Shown here: piece by piece, positions 1 to 6,003 of the stretch
Position numbering within the stretch: position 1 is the first letter of the stretch
Layout of the letters: each line of letters opens with the position of its first letter
From: Deltaproteobacteria bacterium
GTDB lineage: Bacteria; Myxococcota_A; UBA796; GCA-2862545
Assembly: GCA_019307545.1 (NCBI GenBank)
Contig: JAFDJI010000182.1
Location: forward strand, 1 to 11,401
Length of the DNA stretch: 11,401 nucleotides
Direction: 5' to 3'
Position numbers and translations under genes: made by a program
The notes under the pieces: generated by a model
Told to the model about the DNA's origin: nothing
The model's database searches: none
What the model saw: only the letters and a program-made list of their open reading frames with translations

Positions 1-36
1 CAGCTCGAGCAGGCGATCGACCGTTTCGAGACCTAG
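1..36 (+). CDS. C-terminal end of an upstream gene (partial)
   Basis: The window opens in a frame that reads QLEQAIDRFET and stops at TAG 34-36. Eleven residues are too few to identify a product. The high GC at third codon positions and the gap of about 120 bases before the next ribosome binding site fit the tail of a real gene on the same strand. It could equally be a chance open stretch. Confidence 0.4.
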   Translation, partial: QLEQAIDRFET

Positions 37-81
37 CGTCCCCTCTCCCCGCGCCCATGGCGGGTCCGCGCAAGCCGAGAA

Positions 82-110
82 TTGAGGATTCAGGAAATAA
101 TAGAAATTAT
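82..110 (+). promoter_or_regulatory. Candidate sigma-70-type promoter in an AT-rich island
   Basis: TTGAGG at 82-87 resembles a -35 box (4 of 6) and AATTAT at 105-110 resembles a -10 box (4 of 6), with a 17-base spacer. The stretch from about 80 to 120 is strikingly AT-rich in a GC-rich window, as promoters of such genomes often are. A perfect inverted repeat (ATAAT, 4-base loop, ATTAT, 97-110) overlaps the -10 region and could be an operator. It would drive the YfiR-like, multiheme lipoprotein and receptor genes. Consensus match is only moderate. Confidence 0.35.
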
Positions 111-146
111 CAAATATTGCGGCATCCTGTATGCAGTCAGAGCACG

Positions 147-154
147 AAGGGGAG
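147..154 (+). promoter_or_regulatory. Ribosome binding site that fixes a GTG start
   Basis: AAGGGGAG lies 4 bases before the GTG at 159. The ATG at 57 would add a non-secretory leader translated through the AT-rich promoter-like region, and the ATG at 189 has no comparable site. This supports GTG 159 as the start of the YfiR-like gene. Confidence 0.6.
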
Positions 155-158
155 CTTG

Positions 159-767
159 GTGACGCCCTATCGGACGAGCCCGAACAGAATGGGTTCTCTG
201 CTGAGCCTCTTGCTTCCGGTGCTCGGGCTCTTGGCGGGTACCGTCGCTTCGCTGCCCGCACGGGCCGCGGACATCCCGGCGGCGCAGCAGGCCCTGCTGC
301 TCCTGAAGGTGCTCGCCTACGACAAGCAACTCGACGAGCGCATTCGGGAAGGCAGGCTCGCCATCCTCCACCGCACGGGACACACCGAGAGCGAGGCCTG
401 CGGGCGGGACCTGATGGCGGCGCTCGAGGAGGCCACCTCGTCCTTCGAGGTGAGCGGACACCGTCTGACGGCAGGTGTCTTCGCCGTGGCTTCCAATGAG
501 GCCGTCGAGGAAGCAATCGCCGCCGGACCCGTCGCCGTCTACCTCTGTCCCGGTATCGAGGAACAGCTCGATTCCATCCTGGCCGCATCCGCAGCGCACG
601 ACGCCTTGACGTTCACGGCCCAGACGTCCTTCATCGACGCCGGCACGAGCATCGGCCTCGTCCTGGAAGGGGATCGCCCCCGCATGGTCGTCAACCTCAC
701 TACGAGCAGGGAGGAGGGCGCCAGGCTGTCGGCCTCCCTACTGGCGGTCTCCGATGTCCGGCGCTGA
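159..767 (+). CDS. YfiR-like periplasmic protein (DUF4154 family)
   Basis: A 202-residue exported protein of the YfiR/DUF4154 type. From the GTG at 159, residues 1-36 form a signal peptide: arginines in the n-region, a leucine-rich core at about 13-30, and a likely cut after ARA. The mature part shows the family pattern: an N-terminal helix (ALLLLKVLAYDKQL), a middle VAVYLC strand, and the family's C-terminal signature FIDAGTSIGLVLEGDRPRM followed by VVNL and a helix ending in LLAVSDV. Two cysteines (81 and 130) remain in the mature protein. Characterised YfiR is a periplasmic repressor of the diguanylate cyclase YfiN. DUF4154 genes are also often found next to TonB-dependent receptors and sensor or response-regulator genes, as here, where the role is not established. 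The multiheme lipoprotein begins 37 bases downstream. Family assignment rests on pattern memory; the partner of this protein is unknown. Confidence 0.8.
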   Translation: MTPYRTSPNRMGSLLSLLLPVLGLLAGTVASLPARAADIPAAQQALLLLKVLAYDKQLDERIREGRLAILHRTGHTESEACGRDLMAALEEATSSFEVSGHRLTAGVFAVASNEAVEEAIAAGPVAVYLCPGIEEQLDSILAASAAHDALTFTAQTSFIDAGTSIGLVLEGDRPRMVVNLTTSREEGARLSASLLAVSDVRR

Positions 768-794
768 CGCCATGCCCACGCGTGCACCCCCCCT

Positions 795-798
795 GGAG
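795..798 (+). promoter_or_regulatory. Ribosome binding site of the multiheme lipoprotein gene
   Basis: GGAG at 795-798 lies 6 bases before ATG 805. It selects this start over the in-frame ATG at 754, which would overlap the previous gene and bury the signal peptide. Confidence 0.6.
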
Positions 799-804
799 CG
801 AACC

Positions 805-2709
805 ATGCGTGAATGCGCATTCCTGCCCTTCTTCCTGGGCGCCCTGGGCCTCTTCTCTGGATGTGCCCTCGAGGTCTCGGAGGAGGAGGATCCCCTGGAG
901 GGTGCCGTCGGGGTCCAACTTCGCGTCATCGACGGAGTCCCCGAACCGCTCATGCTCGTCCCGGGCCAGCGCTACTACGTGCAGGACCTCCACTTCCGGG
1001 CGCTGCAGTTTGACTATCCGGCGCCAGACGTAGTGGACTGGTTGGCGGGCCACTCCGACTTCTCCACCCTCGACTGGACGGGCCTCGCGAACCTCCCAGA
1101 GCACTGGGAGGACGAGGGGTTGGGGGCCTGGGGGGCGGAGCGCGCCTGGCTCGGCGCGGCCTGGATGCTGGACGACTACGCCTTCACCCTGGAGGTCCTC
1201 GACGAATCCGGTGGTGTGCTCGGCGACCCGGTCGTCCTCTCCGACGACCACTTCGTCATGCCCCGGCGGTCGGTGTTGTCCTGGCTCTCCGGGGCCCCGG
1301 CAAGGGGTGACCATGGCGAGAACACTGGGAGCTACGACGGTGTGCTCGAGGCCACCAGCTCCGGACCCTTCACCGGCCTGGTGGACGACGTCTTTTTGGT
1401 CGAGGTGTTCGCGGCCGGCGCGATCGATGGCACCGCCGAGGTCGACATCTCCTCGGTACGGGGCGAGGCGAGCCCCGGGGTGGCGGTGACCAGCGGTGTT
1501 CCCGTCGCACTCGGACAGGGAGCCACCATCCAGTTCGACGACCTCCTGGCGCTGGGGACCGGCGAGCTGACCGAAGGGGATCGGTGGATCGTGCGCTGCG
1601 ACGCCACCAGCGGCGAGGTGAGCCAACCCGAGCCGGGGACGAGGGCGACGTTCTCGGCGCGGGCAGAGCTTCTGTTCCTGGTTCCCGCCACCGACACCGA
1701 GGTGTTCGAGGTCCCAGCGGACGCGTCGACCCTGCACCTCAACCTCATCGAGCGTAGTTACGAGTTCCCCCTCTCGCTCGAGCCGCTTCCGGACGCGTAT
1801 GGCTTCGGCTTGGCGGCCGAGGTGGCGGTCACACACCCCGCGGGCAACTCCGTCTTCCAGCCCGGCGACACGGTGGAGGTCGTGGTCACGCTCGAGGATG
1901 GCGCGGGCAACCCGCTCCACTCGGCGGATGGCCTGCCCTCCTACGGGGAGTTCCTCGTGGGCGGCCCGGAGTACTCCGGCATCCTCTACGCCGACCTCGG
2001 CGCCATGTCGGAACCGTGCTCGGTCTTCGGCGACTGCCGGCTCGACATCATGGAGATCGAGGTCGCCGGACCCAAGCACCTCTCCCGCACCGACCATGGC
2101 GAAGGGCGGCCGGGGTACCTGGCCGATGGGGCGACGCTGCCGGACTTCGGCATCATCTATGGCGGGTTTGGCGACCCGTCCCTCTGGAGCGCCGTCGTTC
2201 CCAATCGGGCCTCGGTGCAGCTCCCGCCGGACGCGGAGCCGGGCACCTACGTGGCGATGCTCAAGGCCGGACGTGCGTTCCGCGGCGAGCGGTCCTACGT
2301 GTTGGAGACCGCCGAGTTCCAGGTCGGCGCAGCGGAACACACCTCTTTCCCGTCACGGGTGGCCTGTGACGTGTGCCACGCCGCCGATGGTGCGATGGAA
2401 CGCCTTCGCCACGGCACCGGAAACGACCGCCTCTGCGTGACGTGTCACACCTACGAGCACGGCACGGCCGGAGAGGTCGTGCACATCGTCCACTACTACT
2501 CACCGTTGTACCCGGTGCGGCGCAACGACTGCACGCTCTGCCACGTCGCGGAAGGGTCCAACTCGCGGGCCAGCCGGGCAGAGTGTGGCTCCTGCCATGG
2601 AGAGATCCACCAAGACGAGATCGGCCTCGACCCCAACCCGTATGCCGAGTGCGGGTCCACTTGCCACGTCGACGAGCCAGCGGGCCACGTCGCCGTGCAG
2701 AGATTGTAG
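805..2709 (+). CDS. Multiheme c-type cytochrome lipoprotein (OmcA/MtrC-like C-terminus)
   Basis: A 634-residue lipoprotein. Residues 1-19 form a signal peptide ending in LFSG before Cys20, a plausible lipobox. An acidic tether (EVSEEEDPLE) follows, then about 490 residues of beta-rich sequence that I cannot assign to a named domain; residues 337-505 look like an Ig-like fold. The C-terminal 120 residues hold the heme-binding motifs: CDVCH (521), CVTCH (544), CTLCH (576), CGSCH (594), and a CX3CH (CGSTCH, 616). Between the second and third motifs, VVHIVHYYSPLYP before the CTLCH resembles the histidine-rich spacing of OmcA/MtrC-family outer-membrane cytochromes. Spare histidines at 535, 552, 560, 563, 602 and 628 could be distal ligands. 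It is probably anchored in the outer membrane and carries electrons or binds heme-linked redox partners. It sits 9 bases before the receptor gene, so the two are surely co-transcribed. Family-level role is inferred; heme attachment is not proven by motif alone. Confidence 0.82.
   Translation: MRECAFLPFFLGALGLFSGCALEVSEEEDPLEGAVGVQLRVIDGVPEPLMLVPGQRYYVQDLHFRALQFDYPAPDVVDWLAGHSDFSTLDWTGLANLPEHWEDEGLGAWGAERAWLGAAWMLDDYAFTLEVLDESGGVLGDPVVLSDDHFVMPRRSVLSWLSGAPARGDHGENTGSYDGVLEATSSGPFTGLVDDVFLVEVFAAGAIDGTAEVDISSVRGEASPGVAVTSGVPVALGQGATIQFDDLLALGTGELTEGDRWIVRCDATSGEVSQPEPGTRATFSARAELLFLVPATDTEVFEVPADASTLHLNLIERSYEFPLSLEPLPDAYGFGLAAEVAVTHPAGNSVFQPGDTVEVVVTLEDGAGNPLHSADGLPSYGEFLVGGPEYSGILYADLGAMSEPCSVFGDCRLDIMEIEVAGPKHLSRTDHGEGRPGYLADGATLPDFGIIYGGFGDPSLWSAVVPNRASVQLPPDAEPGTYVAMLKAGRAFRGERSYVLETAEFQVGAAEHTSFPSRVACDVCHAADGAMERLRHGTGNDRLCVTCHTYEHGTAGEVVHIVHYYSPLYPVRRNDCTLCHVAEGSNSRASRAECGSCHGEIHQDEIGLDPNPYAECGSTCHVDEPAGHVAVQRL
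2365..2667 (+). other. Cluster of five heme-attachment motifs
   Basis: Four CXXCH motifs start at 2365, 2434, 2530 and 2584. A fifth, with an extra residue (CX3CH), spans 2650-2667. All are in the frame of the lipoprotein and form its C-terminal cytochrome part. Confidence 0.85.
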
Positions 2710-2713
2710 GGGG
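2708..2713 (+). promoter_or_regulatory. Ribosome binding site of the receptor gene
   Basis: The purine run AGGGGG overlaps the stop codon of the lipoprotein gene and lies 5 bases before ATG 2719. It favours ATG 2719 over the in-frame GTG at 2713, which lies inside this run, and it suggests translational coupling. Confidence 0.5.
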
Positions 2714-2718
2714 TGGGG

Positions 2719-4857
2719 ATGCGCACCCACGACACGGTCATCATGCTGATCGGAATCCTGTTCGCGTGTCTGGCCGCGGCCCCGACCTCCGCACGCGCCG
2801 AGGACGATCCCGAGGCAACTCCCGTCGAGCTGCCCGATATCGCCGACATCTCCCTGGAGGATCTGCTCGAGCAGGTCGTCGTGGCGACGGCGGGCAAGCG
2901 TGCCCAGGACCTGCTTCGGTCGCCGAGCGCGGTCTCGGTGATCACCCGCGAGGAAATCGCCGCGCAGCCCTACATGTACCTGGGGGAGTTGCTGGCGACG
3001 CTACCCGGCTTCGACACGCGCCGGGACATGATGCAGCGCTTCTTCATCGGAATGCGCGGACTCGGCGGGTCGGGCCTCAACGCCCGCACCCTGCTGCTGG
3101 TCGACGGGCAGCCCCGCAACGACCCGCTGTCCGGAGAGGCCTCCGCGGGTCACTGGATGCCCCTGGCGAACATCGAGCGGATCGAGGTGATCCGTGGCCC
3201 GGGCTCGAGCCTGTACGGGGCGAACGCGTTCACTGGGGTGGTCAACGTGATCACCCGTCACGGTACCAGCAATCCGAGTCTCGCACCGAGGGTCGGGTTG
3301 GTGGTGGGCAGTGACCAGACAGTGCGGGCACAGGCCTCCGGGGGAAAGGCGCTGGGACCCGTCGATCTGCTCGGGTCGGTGGCGTTCCTGAGCACCGACG
3401 GGCACTTCCAGTCGCAGCACTACTTCGGCGTCGGCGGCCCCGCCACGGTCGACAACGACGATCTCGCGCGCGTTTCTGCCTCGGCGAGCGCCGCGCTGGA
3501 GGATTTCCGGGTGGCCCTCCGCTTCATGCGCGGCGAGCGAGGCCGCCCCGGGCAGTTCCCGACCGACAGTCATGGCGAGCTTCTGGAGTGCTCGACCTGC
3601 CACACAGCGGAGTCGTACGGGTTCGGCAGCGGCAACCCGACCCGCGAGTGCGGGGGCTGTCACCTGAACGACCACGACCGCGAGCAGATGGACCAGGTCC
3701 ACGCGGTGGTGTCCTACGACCACGCGTTCGGCGACGCGATCCGGCTCTCCGCGAGCGCCTACGACGGCGAGTGGCGCACCCGGTACGACGTCGATGCCGA
3801 GAGCGCCTTTTTGGAGGAGCCCGACCGGGAGAAGCTGGAGACCCGCCAGCGGATGACCGGCGCCGAGACGCACCTCACCCACACCCTGGGCGAGGACGTG
3901 AACACATTGCTCATCGGCGCCGAGATCCGCTCGCTCGAGGCGGCGTCGCACCTCCTCGCCACCCCAGAGGGAGAGAGCCGGGTCACCGAGTTCATGGCCG
4001 CGGCCTTCCTGGAGGACGAGGTCCGCCCGGTGGAGTGGCTCTCGCTGGTCGCGGGCGTGCGCGTGGACCACAACACCCGGTTCGGACACCACTTCTCACC
4101 GCGGGGCGGAATCGTGTTCGCCCCTGGCGAACGGGGGAGCCTGCGCTTCTCCGTGGCTCGCGCGTTCCGCAACCCCAACTTCGCGGAGCTCTACATCGAC
4201 AGCCAGCAGAGCCGAGTGCACAAGCTCGGGTCTCCCCACCTGGAGCCCGAGTGGCTGACGACCCTGGAGACGGGGGCCACCTGGCAGTGGGCCCGTCCGG
4301 CGATCATCCGCCTATCGGGTTCTGCGTTCTACACGCGCGCCGACAGCCTCATCGGGCTGTCCGCCCAGACCTACCCCGAGGTGATCTCGTCGTTCACCAA
4401 CAACACCGAGAGAGCCGACGTGGTGGGCGGAGAGCTGGAGTTGAACGTGGAGCACGCCACTGGGGAGGGCACCCAACGGTTGACCGCCAACTACTCGATC
4501 CAGGACGCGCTTCCGGTATGTCGACAAGCGACTGGACAGCAGTGGCGTGGAGCTTCCCCCGTTCACGGTCCTCGATCTGGCGGTGGGGCCCGAGATCCTC
4601 GAAGGCCTGTTCATGAAGGTGTGGGCGCGGAACCTCACCGACCACACCTACCAGGACTCGCTGGGCATCCCGGCACCAGGGCGCAGCCTATTCCTGGAGC
4701 TGCGCTACGAGCCCGACGCGGCGGAACGCGGAGGCTAGGACAGGCCGATGCCAGCCAAGGCGAACCCGCCGATGAACGCGGCCGAGTGATCGCCTCTGAA
4801 GCAGAATCTGCAAGATCGGCGTACTTCGACTCAAGGACGAGGAGCCGGTACCGATAG
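2719..4857 (+). CDS. TonB-dependent receptor with two internal CXXCH motifs; frame broken near its 3' end
   Basis: Outer-membrane TonB-dependent receptor. Residues 1-28 are a signal peptide (cut after SARA). DISLEDLLEQVVVATAGKR follows, with VVVATA as a possible TonB box. The plug domain is clear: SPSAVSVITREEI, RTLLLVDGQP, ERIEVIRGPGSSLYGANAF and GVVNVITR. The barrel begins near residue 190. CSTCH at 291-295 and CGGCH at 311-315 are c-type heme motifs, not a normal part of this family. They lie in a hydrophilic stretch between the strand ending GERGRPGQF and the strand HAVVSYDHAFGDAIRLSASAY, most likely an extracellular loop. Genuine barrel sequence ends at about residue 597 (ANYSIQDALP). 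The remaining roughly 115 residues to the TAG at 4855 are out-of-frame, arginine- and glycine-rich sequence with no barrel character. The true C-terminus is in the +1-shifted frame to 4738. The substrate is unknown; cobalamin, siderophore or heme cannot be told apart from sequence. Confidence 0.85.
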   Translation: MRTHDTVIMLIGILFACLAAAPTSARAEDDPEATPVELPDIADISLEDLLEQVVVATAGKRAQDLLRSPSAVSVITREEIAAQPYMYLGELLATLPGFDTRRDMMQRFFIGMRGLGGSGLNARTLLLVDGQPRNDPLSGEASAGHWMPLANIERIEVIRGPGSSLYGANAFTGVVNVITRHGTSNPSLAPRVGLVVGSDQTVRAQASGGKALGPVDLLGSVAFLSTDGHFQSQHYFGVGGPATVDNDDLARVSASASAALEDFRVALRFMRGERGRPGQFPTDSHGELLECSTCHTAESYGFGSGNPTRECGGCHLNDHDREQMDQVHAVVSYDHAFGDAIRLSASAYDGEWRTRYDVDAESAFLEEPDREKLETRQRMTGAETHLTHTLGEDVNTLLIGAEIRSLEAASHLLATPEGESRVTEFMAAAFLEDEVRPVEWLSLVAGVRVDHNTRFGHHFSPRGGIVFAPGERGSLRFSVARAFRNPNFAELYIDSQQSRVHKLGSPHLEPEWLTTLETGATWQWARPAIIRLSGSAFYTRADSLIGLSAQTYPEVISSFTNNTERADVVGGELELNVEHATGEGTQRLTANYSIQDALPVCRQATGQQWRGASPVHGPRSGGGARDPRRPVHEGVGAEPHRPHLPGLAGHPGTRAQPIPGAALRARRGGTRRLGQADASQGEPADERGRVIASEAESARSAYFDSRTRSRYR
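3589..3663 (+). other. Diheme-type insert in the receptor barrel
   Basis: TGC-TCG-ACC-TGC-CAC (3589-3603) and TGC-GGG-GGC-TGT-CAC (3649-3663) encode two CXXCH motifs 20 residues apart, in frame with undisputed receptor sequence on both sides. Histidines at receptor residues 285, 319, 328 and 335 could supply distal ligands. The layout (NP, two residues, ECG, then CH) echoes the last two motifs of the neighbouring lipoprotein. Confidence 0.8.
4502..4738 (+). pseudogene. Displaced C-terminus of the TonB-dependent receptor (shifted frame)
   Basis: In the frame one base on from the receptor, this stretch reads as a receptor C-terminus. FRYVDKRL is followed by ELPPFTVLDLAVG, then MKVWARNLTDHTYQDSLGIP and finally GRSLFLELRYEP. 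These match the usual last strands of the family (LPPYTVLDLAV; V-NL-D--Y; PGR-----L-Y). It stops at TAG 4736-4738. The aromatic residue normally at the very end is followed here by a short tail, DAAERGG. No start codon of its own is needed: it is the rest of the same gene after a frame break between about 4500 and 4520. Either a mutation or an assembly error explains it. Confidence 0.78.
4767..4821 (+). promoter_or_regulatory. Leader with a 7-base inverted repeat upstream of the REC-PAS gene
   Basis: CGCCGAT at 4767-4773 pairs perfectly with ATCGGCG at 4815-4821. The loop contains a small palindrome, GCAGA-A-TCTGC (4801-4811). It lies in the 122-base gap between the true end of the receptor and the response regulator. 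No U-run follows, so it is not a standard terminator. It may be a regulatory leader or operator, or chance in GC-rich DNA. Confidence 0.2.
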
Positions 4858-4860
4858 GAT

Positions 4861-6003
4861 ATGCAAATAGTGCAAAATATGAAGAAACCCGAAACTGGCT
4901 GGCCCACCATGAGCACGAACAACACCAAAGACAGCTCAGCGCCCAAAAAGCAGGCGATCACCATCCTGGTGGTGGACGACGAGGAGATGAACCGGGACAT
5001 GCTGTCGAGGAGGTTGGCATGGTCCGGGTACCAGACCATTGTGGCGGCCAGCGGACCCGAGGCGCTGGAGCGGATGGCCCAACAACCCGTCGACATCGTC
5101 CTGCTCGACATCATGATGCCGGACATGACCGGAATCGAGGTGCTCGCGGAAATCCGCCGCAACCACTCCCCCGCCGAGCTTCCGGTAATCATGGCCACCG
5201 CCAAGAGCGAGACCGACGATGTGGTGGAGGCCCTGCGCGGGGGTGCGAACGACTATGTGACGAAGCCCCTCAACTTTCCGATCGTCCTCGCCCGAGTGGC
5301 AACGCAGGCGAACCTCAAGGCAGCTACGGAGGCGCTGGCGAAGAGCGAGACTCGCTATCGCCTGCTCACCGAGCAGTCCGCCGACCTGATCATGCTGCAC
5401 GATCCCGACGGTCAAATCCGCTTCGCCTCGCAGGCCAGCTACGAAATCCTCGAGTACGCTCCCGAGGAGATGGTCGGGAAACCCATCCGGGAGTTCTTCC
5501 ACCCCCGGGACCGCAACGCCATACCGCGCAGCCACGCGGATCTGCCCGATGTGTGCACCGTCATCATCCGGATGCGGAAGGCGGATGGGAACCACGTGTG
5601 GGTGGAGATGGTCACTCGGTCCCTGCGCGACGAGCGGAGCGGTGAGGTTCGCGACATCCAGACGACCACCCGGGACATCTCCATGTACGTGACTCGGGCA
5701 TCTGGGTCCCAGCCTCCCGCCGCTGGAGGCGCCGACTTCATCAACAACACCGGGTGGCGGGTCCCCGACGAGGAACATGCCACCGAAGATCTGCCGCCTC
5801 CCCGTGTTCATGCACCACCACCGCTCAAGCAGCCTGCCCCGATGGAGGAGCTCGATCTGTTGGGTGACGACGGGCCGACCATCGTCGCTCACGAGGATGC
5901 GGCCGTACGCGCCAACATCGAGGAGATGGTCAAGACGCGCAAGCCACGGCGCCGTCGCAGCCTGGTGAAGGGCAAGGTCCCTAGGCGACCCGCCGTTCCC
6001 TGA
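4861..6003 (+). CDS. Response regulator: receiver plus PAS domain, no output domain
   Basis: A 380-residue cytoplasmic signalling protein. The receiver domain (about 34-150) has all key residues: the acidic pair in VVDDEE (39-40), the phospho-acceptor Asp83 in LLDIMMP, Thr113 and Lys135 (VTKP). A short helical linker (LKAATEALAKSETRYRLL) leads to a PAS domain at about 163-275 (SADLIMLHDPDGQIRFAS ... EILEYAPEEMVGKPIREFF ... TTTRDIS). In most relatives a histidine kinase or GGDEF domain follows a PAS that ends this way. Here there is only about 100 residues of low-complexity, proline-rich sequence ending in a very basic tail (KTRKPRRRR and KGKVPRRP). The start is uncertain: ATG 4861 is the longest, while ATG 4909 (MSTNNTKD) would remove a leader with little similarity to receivers. 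It probably reads the same signal as the YfiR/receptor cluster upstream and could be a phosphorylation target of a nearby CheA; both are inferences from position. Confidence 0.85.
   Translation: MQIVQNMKKPETGWPTMSTNNTKDSSAPKKQAITILVVDDEEMNRDMLSRRLAWSGYQTIVAASGPEALERMAQQPVDIVLLDIMMPDMTGIEVLAEIRRNHSPAELPVIMATAKSETDDVVEALRGGANDYVTKPLNFPIVLARVATQANLKAATEALAKSETRYRLLTEQSADLIMLHDPDGQIRFASQASYEILEYAPEEMVGKPIREFFHPRDRNAIPRSHADLPDVCTVIIRMRKADGNHVWVEMVTRSLRDERSGEVRDIQTTTRDISMYVTRASGSQPPAAGGADFINNTGWRVPDEEHATEDLPPPRVHAPPPLKQPAPMEELDLLGDDGPTIVAHEDAAVRANIEEMVKTRKPRRRRSLVKGKVPRRPAVP

Noticed and set aside
48..64. Hairpin CCCGC-GCCCATG-GCGGG after the upstream stop codon, as a terminator
   Set aside because: Only five base pairs and no following U-run; such short GC hairpins are common by chance at this base composition.
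37..158. c-di-GMP (GEMM-type) riboswitch upstream of the cytochrome cluster
   Set aside because: Such riboswitches precede multiheme cytochrome genes in some related bacteria, so I looked for the conserved core here and in 4739-4860 and did not see it.
700..2340. 546-residue open frame on the reverse strand
   Set aside because: It is the shadow of the multiheme lipoprotein: rich in Arg, Gly, Val and His, with no domain, no ribosome binding site and only low-complexity composition. Long antisense frames are expected in GC-rich genes.
2373..3314. 313-residue forward frame spanning the lipoprotein-receptor junction
   Set aside because: Arginine- and proline-rich out-of-frame translation; the heme motifs and plug domain are in the other frames.
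4547..4738. Independent small gene of 63 residues starting at ATG 4547
   Set aside because: Its sequence is the C-terminal part of a TonB-dependent receptor and homology-like sequence continues upstream of that ATG, so it is the displaced end of the receptor gene.
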